A program made the translations under genes and the position numbers. DNA of 64,000 nucleotides from Bacteroidota bacterium (GTDB lineage Bacteria > Bacteroidota > Bacteroidia > Bacteroidales > Lentimicrobiaceae), in assembly GCA_023441805.1 (NCBI GenBank), contig JAEZNO010000003.1, forward strand, positions 46,098-110,097, given 5' to 3'. Below the pieces are notes generated by a model, which saw nothing but the letters and a program-made list of their open reading frames with translations, was not told the DNA's origin and made no database searches. Shown piece after piece: positions 43,093-51,155 of the stretch; the first letter of the stretch is position 1; every line of letters begins with the position of its first letter.

Positions 43093-46000
43093 TTAGAATT
43101 TGACATTCAGATTTACTGTATAAATAGCGGGAATTGGATAAACCTGTGTATCCCAGCCGTTATCGACTTCAGGAGTAAATCCATTGTATTTAAATAGTGT
43201 TAACGGACGTTCAGCTGTTAAAGCAATCCTTGTTTGCGGGAAATTGCCACCTAACCAGTTTACGTCTTTAATAGTATATCCGATCTGAATATTCTGAATA
43301 CGGAAGAAAGAGCCATCCTGAACAAAGTAGTCGCTCATTCTCTGGTTCCATCCTTTCCTTAACCCTTCGGCTGACGGGAATTCATTTGAAGTTCCCGGTC
43401 CATGCCATCTTCCTGTAGCAAGCTCGGCATCCAGGTTACCATCAGGAGTCCAGATCAACTCTCCGCGCCTGCGGTTTAATATTTTATTGCCTGTTTGTCC
43501 GTAAACGCTGGTAGAGAAGTCAAATGCACCCCAACTAATGCTAATATAACCGCCATACATAAAAGTGGGGAAGTAAGAACCCAGAATGACTCTGTCGTCT
43601 GCATCAATTTTACCGTCGTTGTTCTGGTCAACATACCTAAAGTCTCCCGGTTCGAGTAAGTTCTCAATAGCAACGGGATCGGCTTCTATCTCAGAGGTTG
43701 TTTGATAAACACCGGCTACTTCCCATCCATAGAATGCATTAAGTGGTTGGCCCACATAGGTTCGCTGGAGGAATTCGGCAGTGCCACCATCAATATATGT
43801 TTGCCCGTACAGGTCTTTTGCTTCATTTTTTAGTGTTGAGAAATTGCCACCAACACTGTAATTAAGCCTGTCGCTTATCCTGTTGGTCCAATCGAGTGCT
43901 AATTCGAATCCTGAGTTTCTGATAGTACCTGCCGGTCGGTCATAGTACTGACCTGTACCCGGAGTTCTTACAGGGATGGCAGCATCTTTAGTATCGCGAA
44001 CATAGTAGTCAAATTCGGCTGATAGTCTGTTGTTGAGCATCCTTGCAGTGAAACCAACATTTGTTTCTTCGGTTGTTTCCCATCTCAGGTAGGAAAATGA
44101 ACTAGATACAATTGTACCCGGCATTACAATACCACCCATTGGCCAGCTTGTCAATGAAGTAGTATAACTTCCCGAACTTGCTGCTATTTTATCATTTCCT
44201 AACTGCCCCCAGCTGGCACGGATTTTAAGAAAGTTGATAACGTTAAACTTAAAAAACGATTCTTCACTGACAACCCAACCAACTCCTACTGTAGGGAAGT
44301 AGCCCCATGTCTCCTGATATTTATTACTGCCATCTGCACGGTATGTGCCGTAGACTATATACCTGTCCTTAAAATTATATGCTAATCGGCCAAAGTATGA
44401 GAAACCATACTGGCGGGCTCCATCGTCAGCAACTGAGTTAGGATCGATATTGTCAGCAAGACTCAGGTACCAGGTTTCTTCTGAATTATAGGGGAAATCT
44501 TCACCTATAGCGGTTAATTTACTTATGGCTTCATCTTTAAATGAAGTACCTCCCATAAGAGTGAAGTTGTGGGAGCCTAATGACTTATTGAATGTCAATA
44601 CATTATCCCAAATCTGATCGGTATAGTTAGTTATGGTTTTGGTAATTTTTGAGTGTTCTACCGCATAACCGGTACCAATGAACCAGGGCAGGTTAACTAT
44701 TCTATGGTCGATCACCTCATCGGCAAGGTTATATGATGTTCTAAAGGTCAAAGTTGATGGAATCAGATTAATTTCAGCATAGAAATTTGTAAGGATCTTT
44801 TTAATCTTCATCCTGTCGACATTGAAGTCCATTGTAGGAAAAGGATTTTGACCTCCCCTATAGCCCAGGTCTTTGGCATTAGCATAGTTTACCGGCCACG
44901 CTTCAGTATTCGAGTCATCGTATATGGGCATTATTGGTACTGCAAAATAGGCCTCATTCCAGGCGGCTGCAGGAGCAATAAACTTCGTGGCATTGCTAAT
45001 GATTGCGCTAGCACCCAGAGTGAGCCATTCTGTAGCTTTGAGATCAATTTTCGATCTGAAATTCAATCTCTCATACAGATTCTTGGTGTCCATGATTCCG
45101 TCCTGGTAGAAGTAATTTGAACCTACCGAATATCTGGCTTTTTCTGTTCCACCGGAGAAATCAAGACTATGACTTGTAATGGGTGCCGGACGTAATATTT
45201 CAGCATACCAATTGGTATTTGGCACGGGGATGTTAGGATTCTCTCTGCTTCGTCCATAACGCTGCATCGCATTTAGTACAAAGGAGTAATCCGGGAATGA
45301 TTCAGGGTCAAGCTCCATGGCTAATTGGGTGTACTGCTGTGAGTTAGCCATTTTAACGACATTCTGTGCCAGTTGGATACCTGCATATCCGTCATAGGTT
45401 ACCTGAACCTTTTGATTGAATTGTCCTGTCTTTGTTTCAATAATTACAACACCATTAGCTGCACGAACACCATAAATAGCGGCCGCCGATGCATCCTTCA
45501 ATACTGACATAGAAGCAATATCGGTAGGATTAATAAAATCTATATTATCATAGAACATTCCATCAACAACATAAAGAGGATTCTCATTATTTAGACGGCC
45601 GTCTGACCCCGGGTAAGAGCCTACGCCTCTAATCCTTACTTTAGGTGATTCGCCCGGTCCTCCATTTGTTACTACCTGCAAACCCGAGACCTTACCCTGC
45701 ATGGCCTGTATTGGTTGGGATGAGGGTGTTTTAATGAGATCTTCCGTCTTTAGAGTAGTAATGGAAGATGTAAGATCTTTGACTTTAGCACTACCGTAAC
45801 CTACAACAACAATCTCCTCAAGTGAAGTTCGTGATGGCACCAGTGCAATGTTAATATTTCGGACGTTGCCAACGTTAACCTCTTGTGTTTCATAGCCAAT
45901 ATAGCTTATGACAAGAGTGTTTTCAGATGGCGTCAGCATAATGCTAAATTTTCCGTCGAGGTCAGTTGTCGCCCCTTTGGATGTACCTTTCACAACTACT

Positions 46001-46158
46001 GATGCTCCGGGTAAAGATTCATTGGTCCCTTCATCAGTTATTGTGCCGGTAAGATTTCTGTCCTGTCCGGATGCAACGTTAAAAGCAGCAGCCAGAAGGA
46101 GCAGTAAAATGCTCTTAATGAATACTGATGCTTGTTTAAAAGGAAAATGTTTCTTCAT
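43093..46158 (-). CDS. SusC/RagA family TonB-linked outer membrane transporter
   Basis: TonB-dependent barrel. Signal peptide 1-32, a carboxypeptidase-like regulatory domain (GTITDEGTNESLPGASVVVKG), the plug with EIVVVGYGSAKVKDLTSSI and PLYVVDGMFYDN, and a 22-strand barrel ending YTVNLNVKF with the terminal Phe. 1021 aa. First gene of the locus; a -7 element lies about 35 bp upstream. No ECF sigma/anti-sigma pair or hybrid two-component system is adjacent, so the trigger of expression is not visible. Confidence 0.95.
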   Translation of the reverse strand: MKKHFPFKQASVFIKSILLLLLAAAFNVASGQDRNLTGTITDEGTNESLPGASVVVKGTSKGATTDLDGKFSIMLTPSENTLVISYIGYETQEVNVGNVRNINIALVPSRTSLEEIVVVGYGSAKVKDLTSSITTLKTEDLIKTPSSQPIQAMQGKVSGLQVVTNGGPGESPKVRIRGVGSYPGSDGRLNNENPLYVVDGMFYDNIDFINPTDIASMSVLKDASAAAIYGVRAANGVVIIETKTGQFNQKVQVTYDGYAGIQLAQNVVKMANSQQYTQLAMELDPESFPDYSFVLNAMQRYGRSRENPNIPVPNTNWYAEILRPAPITSHSLDFSGGTEKARYSVGSNYFYQDGIMDTKNLYERLNFRSKIDLKATEWLTLGASAIISNATKFIAPAAAWNEAYFAVPIMPIYDDSNTEAWPVNYANAKDLGYRGGQNPFPTMDFNVDRMKIKKILTNFYAEINLIPSTLTFRTSYNLADEVIDHRIVNLPWFIGTGYAVEHSKITKTITNYTDQIWDNVLTFNKSLGSHNFTLMGGTSFKDEAISKLTAIGEDFPYNSEETWYLSLADNIDPNSVADDGARQYGFSYFGRLAYNFKDRYIVYGTYRADGSNKYQETWGYFPTVGVGWVVSEESFFKFNVINFLKIRASWGQLGNDKIAASSGSYTTSLTSWPMGGIVMPGTIVSSSFSYLRWETTEETNVGFTARMLNNRLSAEFDYYVRDTKDAAIPVRTPGTGQYYDRPAGTIRNSGFELALDWTNRISDRLNYSVGGNFSTLKNEAKDLYGQTYIDGGTAEFLQRTYVGQPLNAFYGWEVAGVYQTTSEIEADPVAIENLLEPGDFRYVDQNNDGKIDADDRVILGSYFPTFMYGGYISISWGAFDFSTSVYGQTGNKILNRRRGELIWTPDGNLDAELATGRWHGPGTSNEFPSAEGLRKGWNQRMSDYFVQDGSFFRIQNIQIGYTIKDVNWLGGNFPQTRIALTAERPLTLFKYNGFTPEVDNGWDTQVYPIPAIYTVNLNVKF

Positions 46159-46192
46159 AACATTATAATATTGTTTAGATTAAGTGATATAA

Positions 46193-46200
46193 CAAATATA
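46193..46200 (-). promoter_or_regulatory. -7 element (TATATTTG) before susC
   Basis: Minus-strand TATATTTG matches TAnnTTTG and would give a leader of only about 28 nt. It follows immediately after the CYTH-side hairpin. Confidence 0.4.
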
Positions 46201-46204
46201 GTCA

Positions 46205-46225
46205 TAAAAATGCAGTTTTCTGCAT
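46205..46225 (-). terminator. Short hairpin between the CYTH gene and susC
   Basis: ATGCAG (46210-46215) and CTGCAT (46220-46225) pair around four bases; on the minus strand the stem is followed by TTTTA. It could end CYTH transcription or attenuate into susC. The stem is short, so this is tentative. Confidence 0.35.
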
Positions 46226-46339
46226 ATTATTGAAGTTTTGGTGAAGAAACCGGTGAGAAATTCGGGTAATCCGTGTACTTGGTGGATAAACAATTAACAC
46301 CTGATTCAATGAAAGTCACCGGGGATTAATTGATGTAGT

Positions 46340-46807
46340 CTACCACCTTGTAAAAGGGACTTTAGTAAGCATTGCATTATAATATCGTTCATCACCGGTA
46401 ACTTCCTCACCTAACCACTCAGGTTTTTCAAATTCCTCTGTCTCCGATTTAAGTTCTATTTCAGCAACGACCAAACCCTGATTTTCAGCATGAAATTCAT
46501 CTATCTCAATAACATGGCCTTTAAATTCAACTATGTGTCTTGTTTTGTCGATTATACCGGGCTCACAGATTGCAAGCAGTTCTTTAGCTTCAATGGGGTC
46601 AATTTCTTTTTCCCACTCGTATCTGGATAGTCCGGTATTATTTGCTATGCCTTTTACTGTAATAAAGGCCCGGTTGCCTTTAATGCGGATACGGACAATC
46701 CGTTCAGGATGTGATGAAAGATACCCCTGTGAGATTCTGAGTGAGGATTTAACCTCATCCATGTAATCACCCTTTACAAGGAATTTGCGTTCTATTTCAG
46801 TTGCCAT
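46340..46807 (-). CDS. CYTH domain protein (triphosphatase/adenylate-cyclase-like)
   Basis: Small CYTH-fold protein with the family EIERKFLV (ExExK) at residues 3-10 and the acidic and basic strand residues IRIKGNRAFITVKG, YEWEKEI, EIDEFH and VAEIELKSE. Bacterial members hydrolyse inorganic or thiamine triphosphate; few make cAMP. 155 aa. It is a single gene; the activity here is not determined by context. Confidence 0.9.
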   Translation of the reverse strand: MATEIERKFLVKGDYMDEVKSSLRISQGYLSSHPERIVRIRIKGNRAFITVKGIANNTGLSRYEWEKEIDPIEAKELLAICEPGIIDKTRHIVEFKGHVIEIDEFHAENQGLVVAEIELKSETEEFEKPEWLGEEVTGDERYYNAMLTKVPFTRW

Positions 46808-47036
46808 TGTTTAAATTTAATAGTTGCTACTGCCGGTGAAAAATATTGATGTCGCCAAATGTTTTCAGAGAACAAGACAGACACCATAAAGTTAAAGCTT
46901 TATGATAATTAAGTAAACGGGAAAATTTGCCCTTGATTTAGTTAATTACTTTGTTGCCAATTAGGGGTTATCAGCTCAATTGAATGTGAGGTAAGACAAT
47001 TTTTCGTGACAGAAGGCCTCCCTTATTATTACTTTC

Positions 47037-47090
47037 TGTTGTGAATTACAACATTGTTTAAAAATTAAACACTCTGCTAAATGAACAGAG
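47037..47090. promoter_or_regulatory. Two dyads upstream of the sigma-54 promoter, candidate activator sites
   Basis: TGTTGTGAATTACAACA (47037-47053) is a perfect 6-bp dyad. CTCTG (47072-47076) and CAGAG (47086-47090) form a second. They lie 115-170 bp upstream of the -24/-12 element, the usual distance for enhancer sites of NtrC-type regulators. The rest of 46808-47206 has no gene. Confidence 0.35.
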
Positions 47091-47206
47091 AATCAGGCGA
47101 ATAGAACGATTACTCTAATTTGGTGTATAAAAATTCAACACTTTATTTAAGCAAATACCTTCACACATACTCGGCAAGTACCGCATTATCAATGCATTAC
47201 GTAGTT

Positions 47207-47222
47207 TGGCATTCTTATTGGA
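47207..47222 (+). promoter_or_regulatory. Sigma-54 -24/-12 promoter of the redox module
   Basis: TGGCATTCTTATTGGA matches TGGCAY-R-N4-TTGCW at the -24 GG, at TGGCAT and at TTG, with the correct 5-bp spacing; the -12 C is G. Predicted transcription start is near 47234, 40 nt before the ATG at 47274. The same operon encodes a sigma-54 activator with GAFTGA. Confidence 0.6.
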
Positions 47223-47273
47223 ATGGCTGATTTCAGAAGATTTATAATCAGCAAACAAACAACTAAGTATATC

Positions 47274-48890
47274 ATGAAGACTTTTACCTTATTTATCGGA
47301 ATCTTACTGGCAACTGCTCTCAGCAGCTATGGTGCAAATCAGGACATTAACGGAACAGCATCTGCAGTAAACTCATCTCTAAACATTTTTACCACTAAAT
47401 CGACAAATGATATTGCAGTAAAATGGATTGCTGAATACAACAAGCTGCTATCCGGTGAGCAAATTTCAGTAATTGAATCCAATACTGAAATGCCTGCCTC
47501 TGAAGGTATCTCTATTGTAAATGAAGAAGCAGCAACCGGTGCTCAGTGGAAAATGTTGCTTGGTCGCAATGCAATGGTTCCGGTTATTAATAAGAACAAT
47601 CCTCTGATAAGTGAATTGAATCATTCAGGAGTGCCTGCAGTTAAGCTAATGCAAATATTGGAGAATCCGATTGATCAAAACTGGGGGGCGCTAATTAACA
47701 AGAGTGATGTAGCATTAAAGATATACATTGCTACAGAAGCAGATGGTTCAAGCGAAACCGGACTCACCAGTGCTGAGATGATTAAAAAAGTGCAACAGGA
47801 TATTTACGCATTAGGTTTCTGTAATTTATCGGATGTGTTGCTGCCTGATGCTTCTGCTTTGATCGACAACATTATGATTCTTCCAATTGATAAGAATAAT
47901 AACGGTCGACTTGAGAGTTTTGAGAATATATACTCAAGCATTGAGGACTTTATGCGTGGAGTATGGATTGGTAAATACCCAAAGCAATTAACCAATAGCA
48001 TATATGCAGTATCTTCAGCCAGGCCATCGGATGAGGCTGCTCTTGGTTTCCTTTCCTGGGCGATTACTGATGGGCAGAATGTGTTAAATGCCTCCGGTTA
48101 TATTGTACTTACAAGCCATCAGAGTCAGGTTGGTCTTCAGAGTATTGCTGATCCGGTTACAACTGTGGAGGCAGCTGAACAGTCGACAACCTCATTCAAT
48201 TGGGTTCTTATACTTGGTGGGATTATAGTCCTTGGGTTGTGCATCATGATAATCTATTCCATTATAAAAATGTTCATTAAGGTGCCAAAATCGGATGCCG
48301 AGGCTATCGTATTAAAGTCACTGAATAGAGAAAGCATCCAGGCTCCTGAGGGACTATACTACGGGAAATCACACACATGGTCATTCATGGAAAAGGATGG
48401 AACGGTAAAGGTTGGAATTGATGACTTCCTTCAGAAAGTAACAGGACCAATGACTAAAATCAAGATGAAAGAGTCGGGGGAGGCTATCAGGAAAGGGGAG
48501 AAGATGTTATCAATCAATCACAATGGCAAGCAGTTAGATATATATGCACCTGTTTCAGGGATAATTAAAGAGCAAAACACTGTGTTAAATAACAATCCAT
48601 CGCTCGTCAACAATTCACCATGCTCAGATGGCTGGATTTATACAATCATCCCGAAAAACTGGACCAGAGAAATTGAGTTTATGCTCTTCGGCCATGACTA
48701 CAAAGAGTGGTTGAGTGATGAATTATCCAGACTTAAAGACTTCCTGGCACATTCCATAAAAACAAACACTGCTGCTTATCAACATATAATTCTGCAGGAT
48801 GGGGGCGAACTGACTGAAAATGTACTGGCTGATCTTGATCCTAAAGTTTGGGATGATTTTCAGACTAAGTTCCTTGATATTTCGAAATAA
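47274..48890 (+). CDS. PstS-like periplasmic domain fused through one TM helix to a GcvH-like domain
   Basis: 538 aa, three parts. Residues 1-21 are a signal peptide (MKTFTLFIGILLATALSSYG). Residues about 30-300 resemble PstS-type periplasmic binding proteins: GRNAMVPVINKNNP, then YPKQLTNSIYAVSSARP, EAALGFLSWAITDGQNVL and a final ASGYIVL. A single helix at about 308-333 is followed by Lys/Arg, so the C-terminus is cytoplasmic. Residues about 355-465 are GcvH-like (PEGLYYGKSHTW, VKVGIDDFLQKV, IYAPVSG). The lysine at the normal lipoyl position is replaced by Gly; a lysine follows at K419 (NHNGKQL). A C-terminal tail (ILQDGGEL, VWDDFQ) is shared with the protein at 51156. I chose this start because the upstream ATG (47223) touches the promoter and the signal peptide begins here. 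Function unknown. Confidence 0.78.
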   Translation: MKTFTLFIGILLATALSSYGANQDINGTASAVNSSLNIFTTKSTNDIAVKWIAEYNKLLSGEQISVIESNTEMPASEGISIVNEEAATGAQWKMLLGRNAMVPVINKNNPLISELNHSGVPAVKLMQILENPIDQNWGALINKSDVALKIYIATEADGSSETGLTSAEMIKKVQQDIYALGFCNLSDVLLPDASALIDNIMILPIDKNNNGRLESFENIYSSIEDFMRGVWIGKYPKQLTNSIYAVSSARPSDEAALGFLSWAITDGQNVLNASGYIVLTSHQSQVGLQSIADPVTTVEAAEQSTTSFNWVLILGGIIVLGLCIMIIYSIIKMFIKVPKSDAEAIVLKSLNRESIQAPEGLYYGKSHTWSFMEKDGTVKVGIDDFLQKVTGPMTKIKMKESGEAIRKGEKMLSINHNGKQLDIYAPVSGIIKEQNTVLNNNPSLVNNSPCSDGWIYTIIPKNWTREIEFMLFGHDYKEWLSDELSRLKDFLAHSIKTNTAAYQHIILQDGGELTENVLADLDPKVWDDFQTKFLDISK

Positions 48891-48893
48891 CGG

Positions 48894-48910
48894 ATTGGCA
48901 CTCTGCCAAT
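48894..48910. promoter_or_regulatory. Perfect 7-bp inverted repeat after the first module gene
   Basis: ATTGGCACTCTGCCAAT pairs perfectly around three bases, 4 bp after the stop. T-rich sequence follows only after 20 bp. It may be an attenuator lowering expression of downstream genes, or an operator. Confidence 0.4.
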
Positions 48911-48974
48911 AGATGATCTGAATCCGCATTCTTTATTTTCTTTATTTCTTTATTTTCTTACTAATCCTTTAGAA

Positions 48975-49835
48975 ATGAGCCTTGACCGACGTAATTTCCT
49001 GAAGACTATTGGTGTGGCCGGACTAACACTTGCTGTCGGTGACAGTTTGAGTGCAGCAACGCCCAAAAATGGTGAAGCAGAATTTCATTCGCTACTATTT
49101 GATGCTACTCTATGTATAGGCTGTCAAAGTTGTGAGAAAGCCTGTGCTAAATCGCACAATTTACCTGAACCTGAAGATGAACCGGTTGCTGATATACTTC
49201 GCCAAACTAACGAGAAGCGGCGTGGTGTAATCAATAGCCATACTACCTCGAAAGGTGAAGTATATGTTCGTAATCAATGCATGCACTGTAACCAGCCTGC
49301 CTGTGCATCGGCTTGCTTAACAAAAGCCATGTATAAAACTAAGGAAGGACCTGTAATCTGGAGAGGGGATAAATGTATGGGTTGCCGCTACTGCATGGTA
49401 TCCTGTCCGTTTGATGTGCCCAAATTTGAATATCACAGTTCTAACCCGATCATCCAGAAATGCGACATGTGCCATGATAAGATCATTAAGGGCGAAATAC
49501 CTGCCTGTGCTGCTGCATGCGGTGATGCCCTAATCTTTGGTACTCGTCGTGAACTCCTTGCCGAAGCTCATAAGCGGATTGTCGAAAGTCCGGATGACTA
49601 TTACCCGCAAGTGTATGGTGAAGATGTTGCCGGTGGTACCGGATTGCTGTTCCTTTCACCTGTTCCTTTTAATGAATTAGGCTTTAATCCGAAACTTCAG
49701 AATGATTCCTATCCTGAATTATCAAAGGGATTCTTATACAGTGTGCCGTCAGTGTTCGTACTGCTGCCCCCATTGTTATTAGCCATTCATGAAGCAACTA
49801 AAACCAACCATTCTAAATCTGTAGAAAATGAATAA
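48975..49835 (+). CDS. Tat-exported four-cluster ferredoxin, HybA/HmcB-like
   Basis: Periplasmic electron-transfer protein. A twin-arginine signal (DRRNFLKTIG) is at residues 4-13. Four cysteine clusters follow: CIGCQSCEKAC, CMHCNQPACASAC, CMGCRYCMVSC and CDMC...PACAAAC, enough for four [4Fe-4S] centres. A C-terminal membrane helix (SVPSVFVLLPPLLLAIHE) anchors it, as in HybA. It overlaps the next gene by 8 bp, implying coupled translation and a complex with the NrfD-like protein. The 286 aa size is near HybA (about 330). No hydrogenase or molybdoenzyme catalytic subunit is nearby. Confidence 0.9.
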   Translation: MSLDRRNFLKTIGVAGLTLAVGDSLSAATPKNGEAEFHSLLFDATLCIGCQSCEKACAKSHNLPEPEDEPVADILRQTNEKRRGVINSHTTSKGEVYVRNQCMHCNQPACASACLTKAMYKTKEGPVIWRGDKCMGCRYCMVSCPFDVPKFEYHSSNPIIQKCDMCHDKIIKGEIPACAAACGDALIFGTRRELLAEAHKRIVESPDDYYPQVYGEDVAGGTGLLFLSPVPFNELGFNPKLQNDSYPELSKGFLYSVPSVFVLLPPLLLAIHEATKTNHSKSVENE

Positions 49836-51054
49836 TACGCAATATGCTATCGATAGCGATTCCATCAGAAAGCCGTTATTGAAATTCTTACTAAGTGAAT
49901 TGAAACCCAAGGGTAAATGGCTTACTCCGTTTAATATCATTTCCATTCCGATTATAATACTGGGAGCAATATTAATCGTAATCAGGTTTGCTAAAGGAAT
50001 TGGGTCGATCACCAATTTAACTCAGGATGTACCATGGGGATTGTGGATTGGATTTGATGTTGTAACAGGAGTTGCATTTGCAGGAGGAGCCTATGTACTT
50101 ACTTTCCTCGTCTATATCCTCAAAGTTAAAAAGTACCATTCAATCGTAAGGGTTACTGTACTTAATGGTTTCCTTGCATATGTATTCTATGCCGGTGCTT
50201 TGCTTCTCGATCTGGGAAGACCATGGAATGTTATTAATCCTATAATTGGCAATGGATTTGGTACAAGCTCTGTTCTCTTTCTGGTAGCATGGCACTTTAT
50301 GCTGTACATGATTGCCGAGTTAATTGAATTCTCTCCTGCTATAGCCGAATGGCTGGGAGCACGAAGAGCCAGAAAGATATTGTCGGCAATGACTTTAGGG
50401 GCAGTTATTTTTGGCATCACTCTCTCCACTTTGCACCAGTCAGGTTTAGGGGCTCTTTTTCTTATGGCTAAAGATAAGATTCATCCACTCTGGTATTCTG
50501 AATTTATCCCTATTCTTTTCCTTGTTTCAAGTGTCTTTGCAGGATTATCAATGGTAATTTTTGAAGGTTCCTTAAGTCATAGGGTGTTCGCTGATCAAAT
50601 TAGCGATAATCACCATAAGGAGCATAATAGTATCCTGCGCGGGCTTTCAGGAATATGTGCAGGTGCCATGTTTGCTTATTTCTTCATGCAGGTGCTTGTT
50701 TTCATACATGGTAAGGATTGGAGATACATAAACTCCCCCATGGGCTACTGGTATCTTACTGAAATGATAATGTTTGTATTGTTCCCTATGACTCTCTTTG
50801 TCTATAGTTACCGTAAACAAAGTGTTTCCATCACCCGATTGGCTGCAATTGTGACTATGCTTGGAATTATAATTAATCGCCTCAATGTTACAGTCATCGG
50901 TTTTAGATGGGATGCAGCGGTTCATTATGTGCCCTCATGGATGGAGATTGTAGTTACACTTGCCGTTATCTTCACAGAGATATGGATATTCAGATGGATC
51001 ATTAACAGAATGCCTGTGCTGCGCGAATCACCCGCCTGGGCTAAGGATGAGTAA
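49828..51054 (+). CDS. NrfD/HybB-like quinone-interacting membrane subunit
   Basis: A polytopic protein of about ten hydrophobic segments in the NrfD/PsrC/HybB family, closest in pattern to HybB (DVPWGLWIGFDVVTGVAFAGGAY, LDLGRPWNV, STLHQSGLGALF). Such subunits exchange electrons with menaquinone and a periplasmic Fe-S partner. Start overlaps the ferredoxin gene (ATGAATAA). 408 aa versus about 390 for HybB. No haem-binding motifs beyond scattered His. Together with its neighbour it forms a quinone-ferredoxin unit without a known terminal enzyme. Confidence 0.88.
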   Translation: MNNTQYAIDSDSIRKPLLKFLLSELKPKGKWLTPFNIISIPIIILGAILIVIRFAKGIGSITNLTQDVPWGLWIGFDVVTGVAFAGGAYVLTFLVYILKVKKYHSIVRVTVLNGFLAYVFYAGALLLDLGRPWNVINPIIGNGFGTSSVLFLVAWHFMLYMIAELIEFSPAIAEWLGARRARKILSAMTLGAVIFGITLSTLHQSGLGALFLMAKDKIHPLWYSEFIPILFLVSSVFAGLSMVIFEGSLSHRVFADQISDNHHKEHNSILRGLSGICAGAMFAYFFMQVLVFIHGKDWRYINSPMGYWYLTEMIMFVLFPMTLFVYSYRKQSVSITRLAAIVTMLGIIINRLNVTVIGFRWDAAVHYVPSWMEIVVTLAVIFTEIWIFRWIINRMPVLRESPAWAKDE

Positions 51055-51069
51055 TTGCTTATACTCATA

Positions 51070-51087
51070 TTCAATGCTAACATTGAA
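51070..51087. promoter_or_regulatory. Perfect 7-bp inverted repeat between the NrfD-like and GcvH-like genes
   Basis: TTCAATG (51070-51076) pairs with CATTGAA (51081-51087) around four bases, 15 bp after the NrfD-like stop. No T-run follows, so an RNA processing site, attenuator or operator is as likely as a terminator. Confidence 0.35.
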
Positions 51088-51155
51088 GTTGAGTGTTCAC
51101 GCTTAGATGCTTCTTAAATATACCGAGACAATTAACAACATAAAAGACTATACCG

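Noticed and set aside
47274..48890. True glycine cleavage H protein
   Set aside because: The domain is fused to a PstS-like domain and a membrane helix, lacks the standard lipoyl lysine and has no P or T protein genes nearby.
48901..48975. Sigma-54 promoter for the ferredoxin gene
   Set aside because: TTGGCAC occurs but no TTGC at the right spacing; the sequence is better explained as the inverted repeat at 48894-48910.
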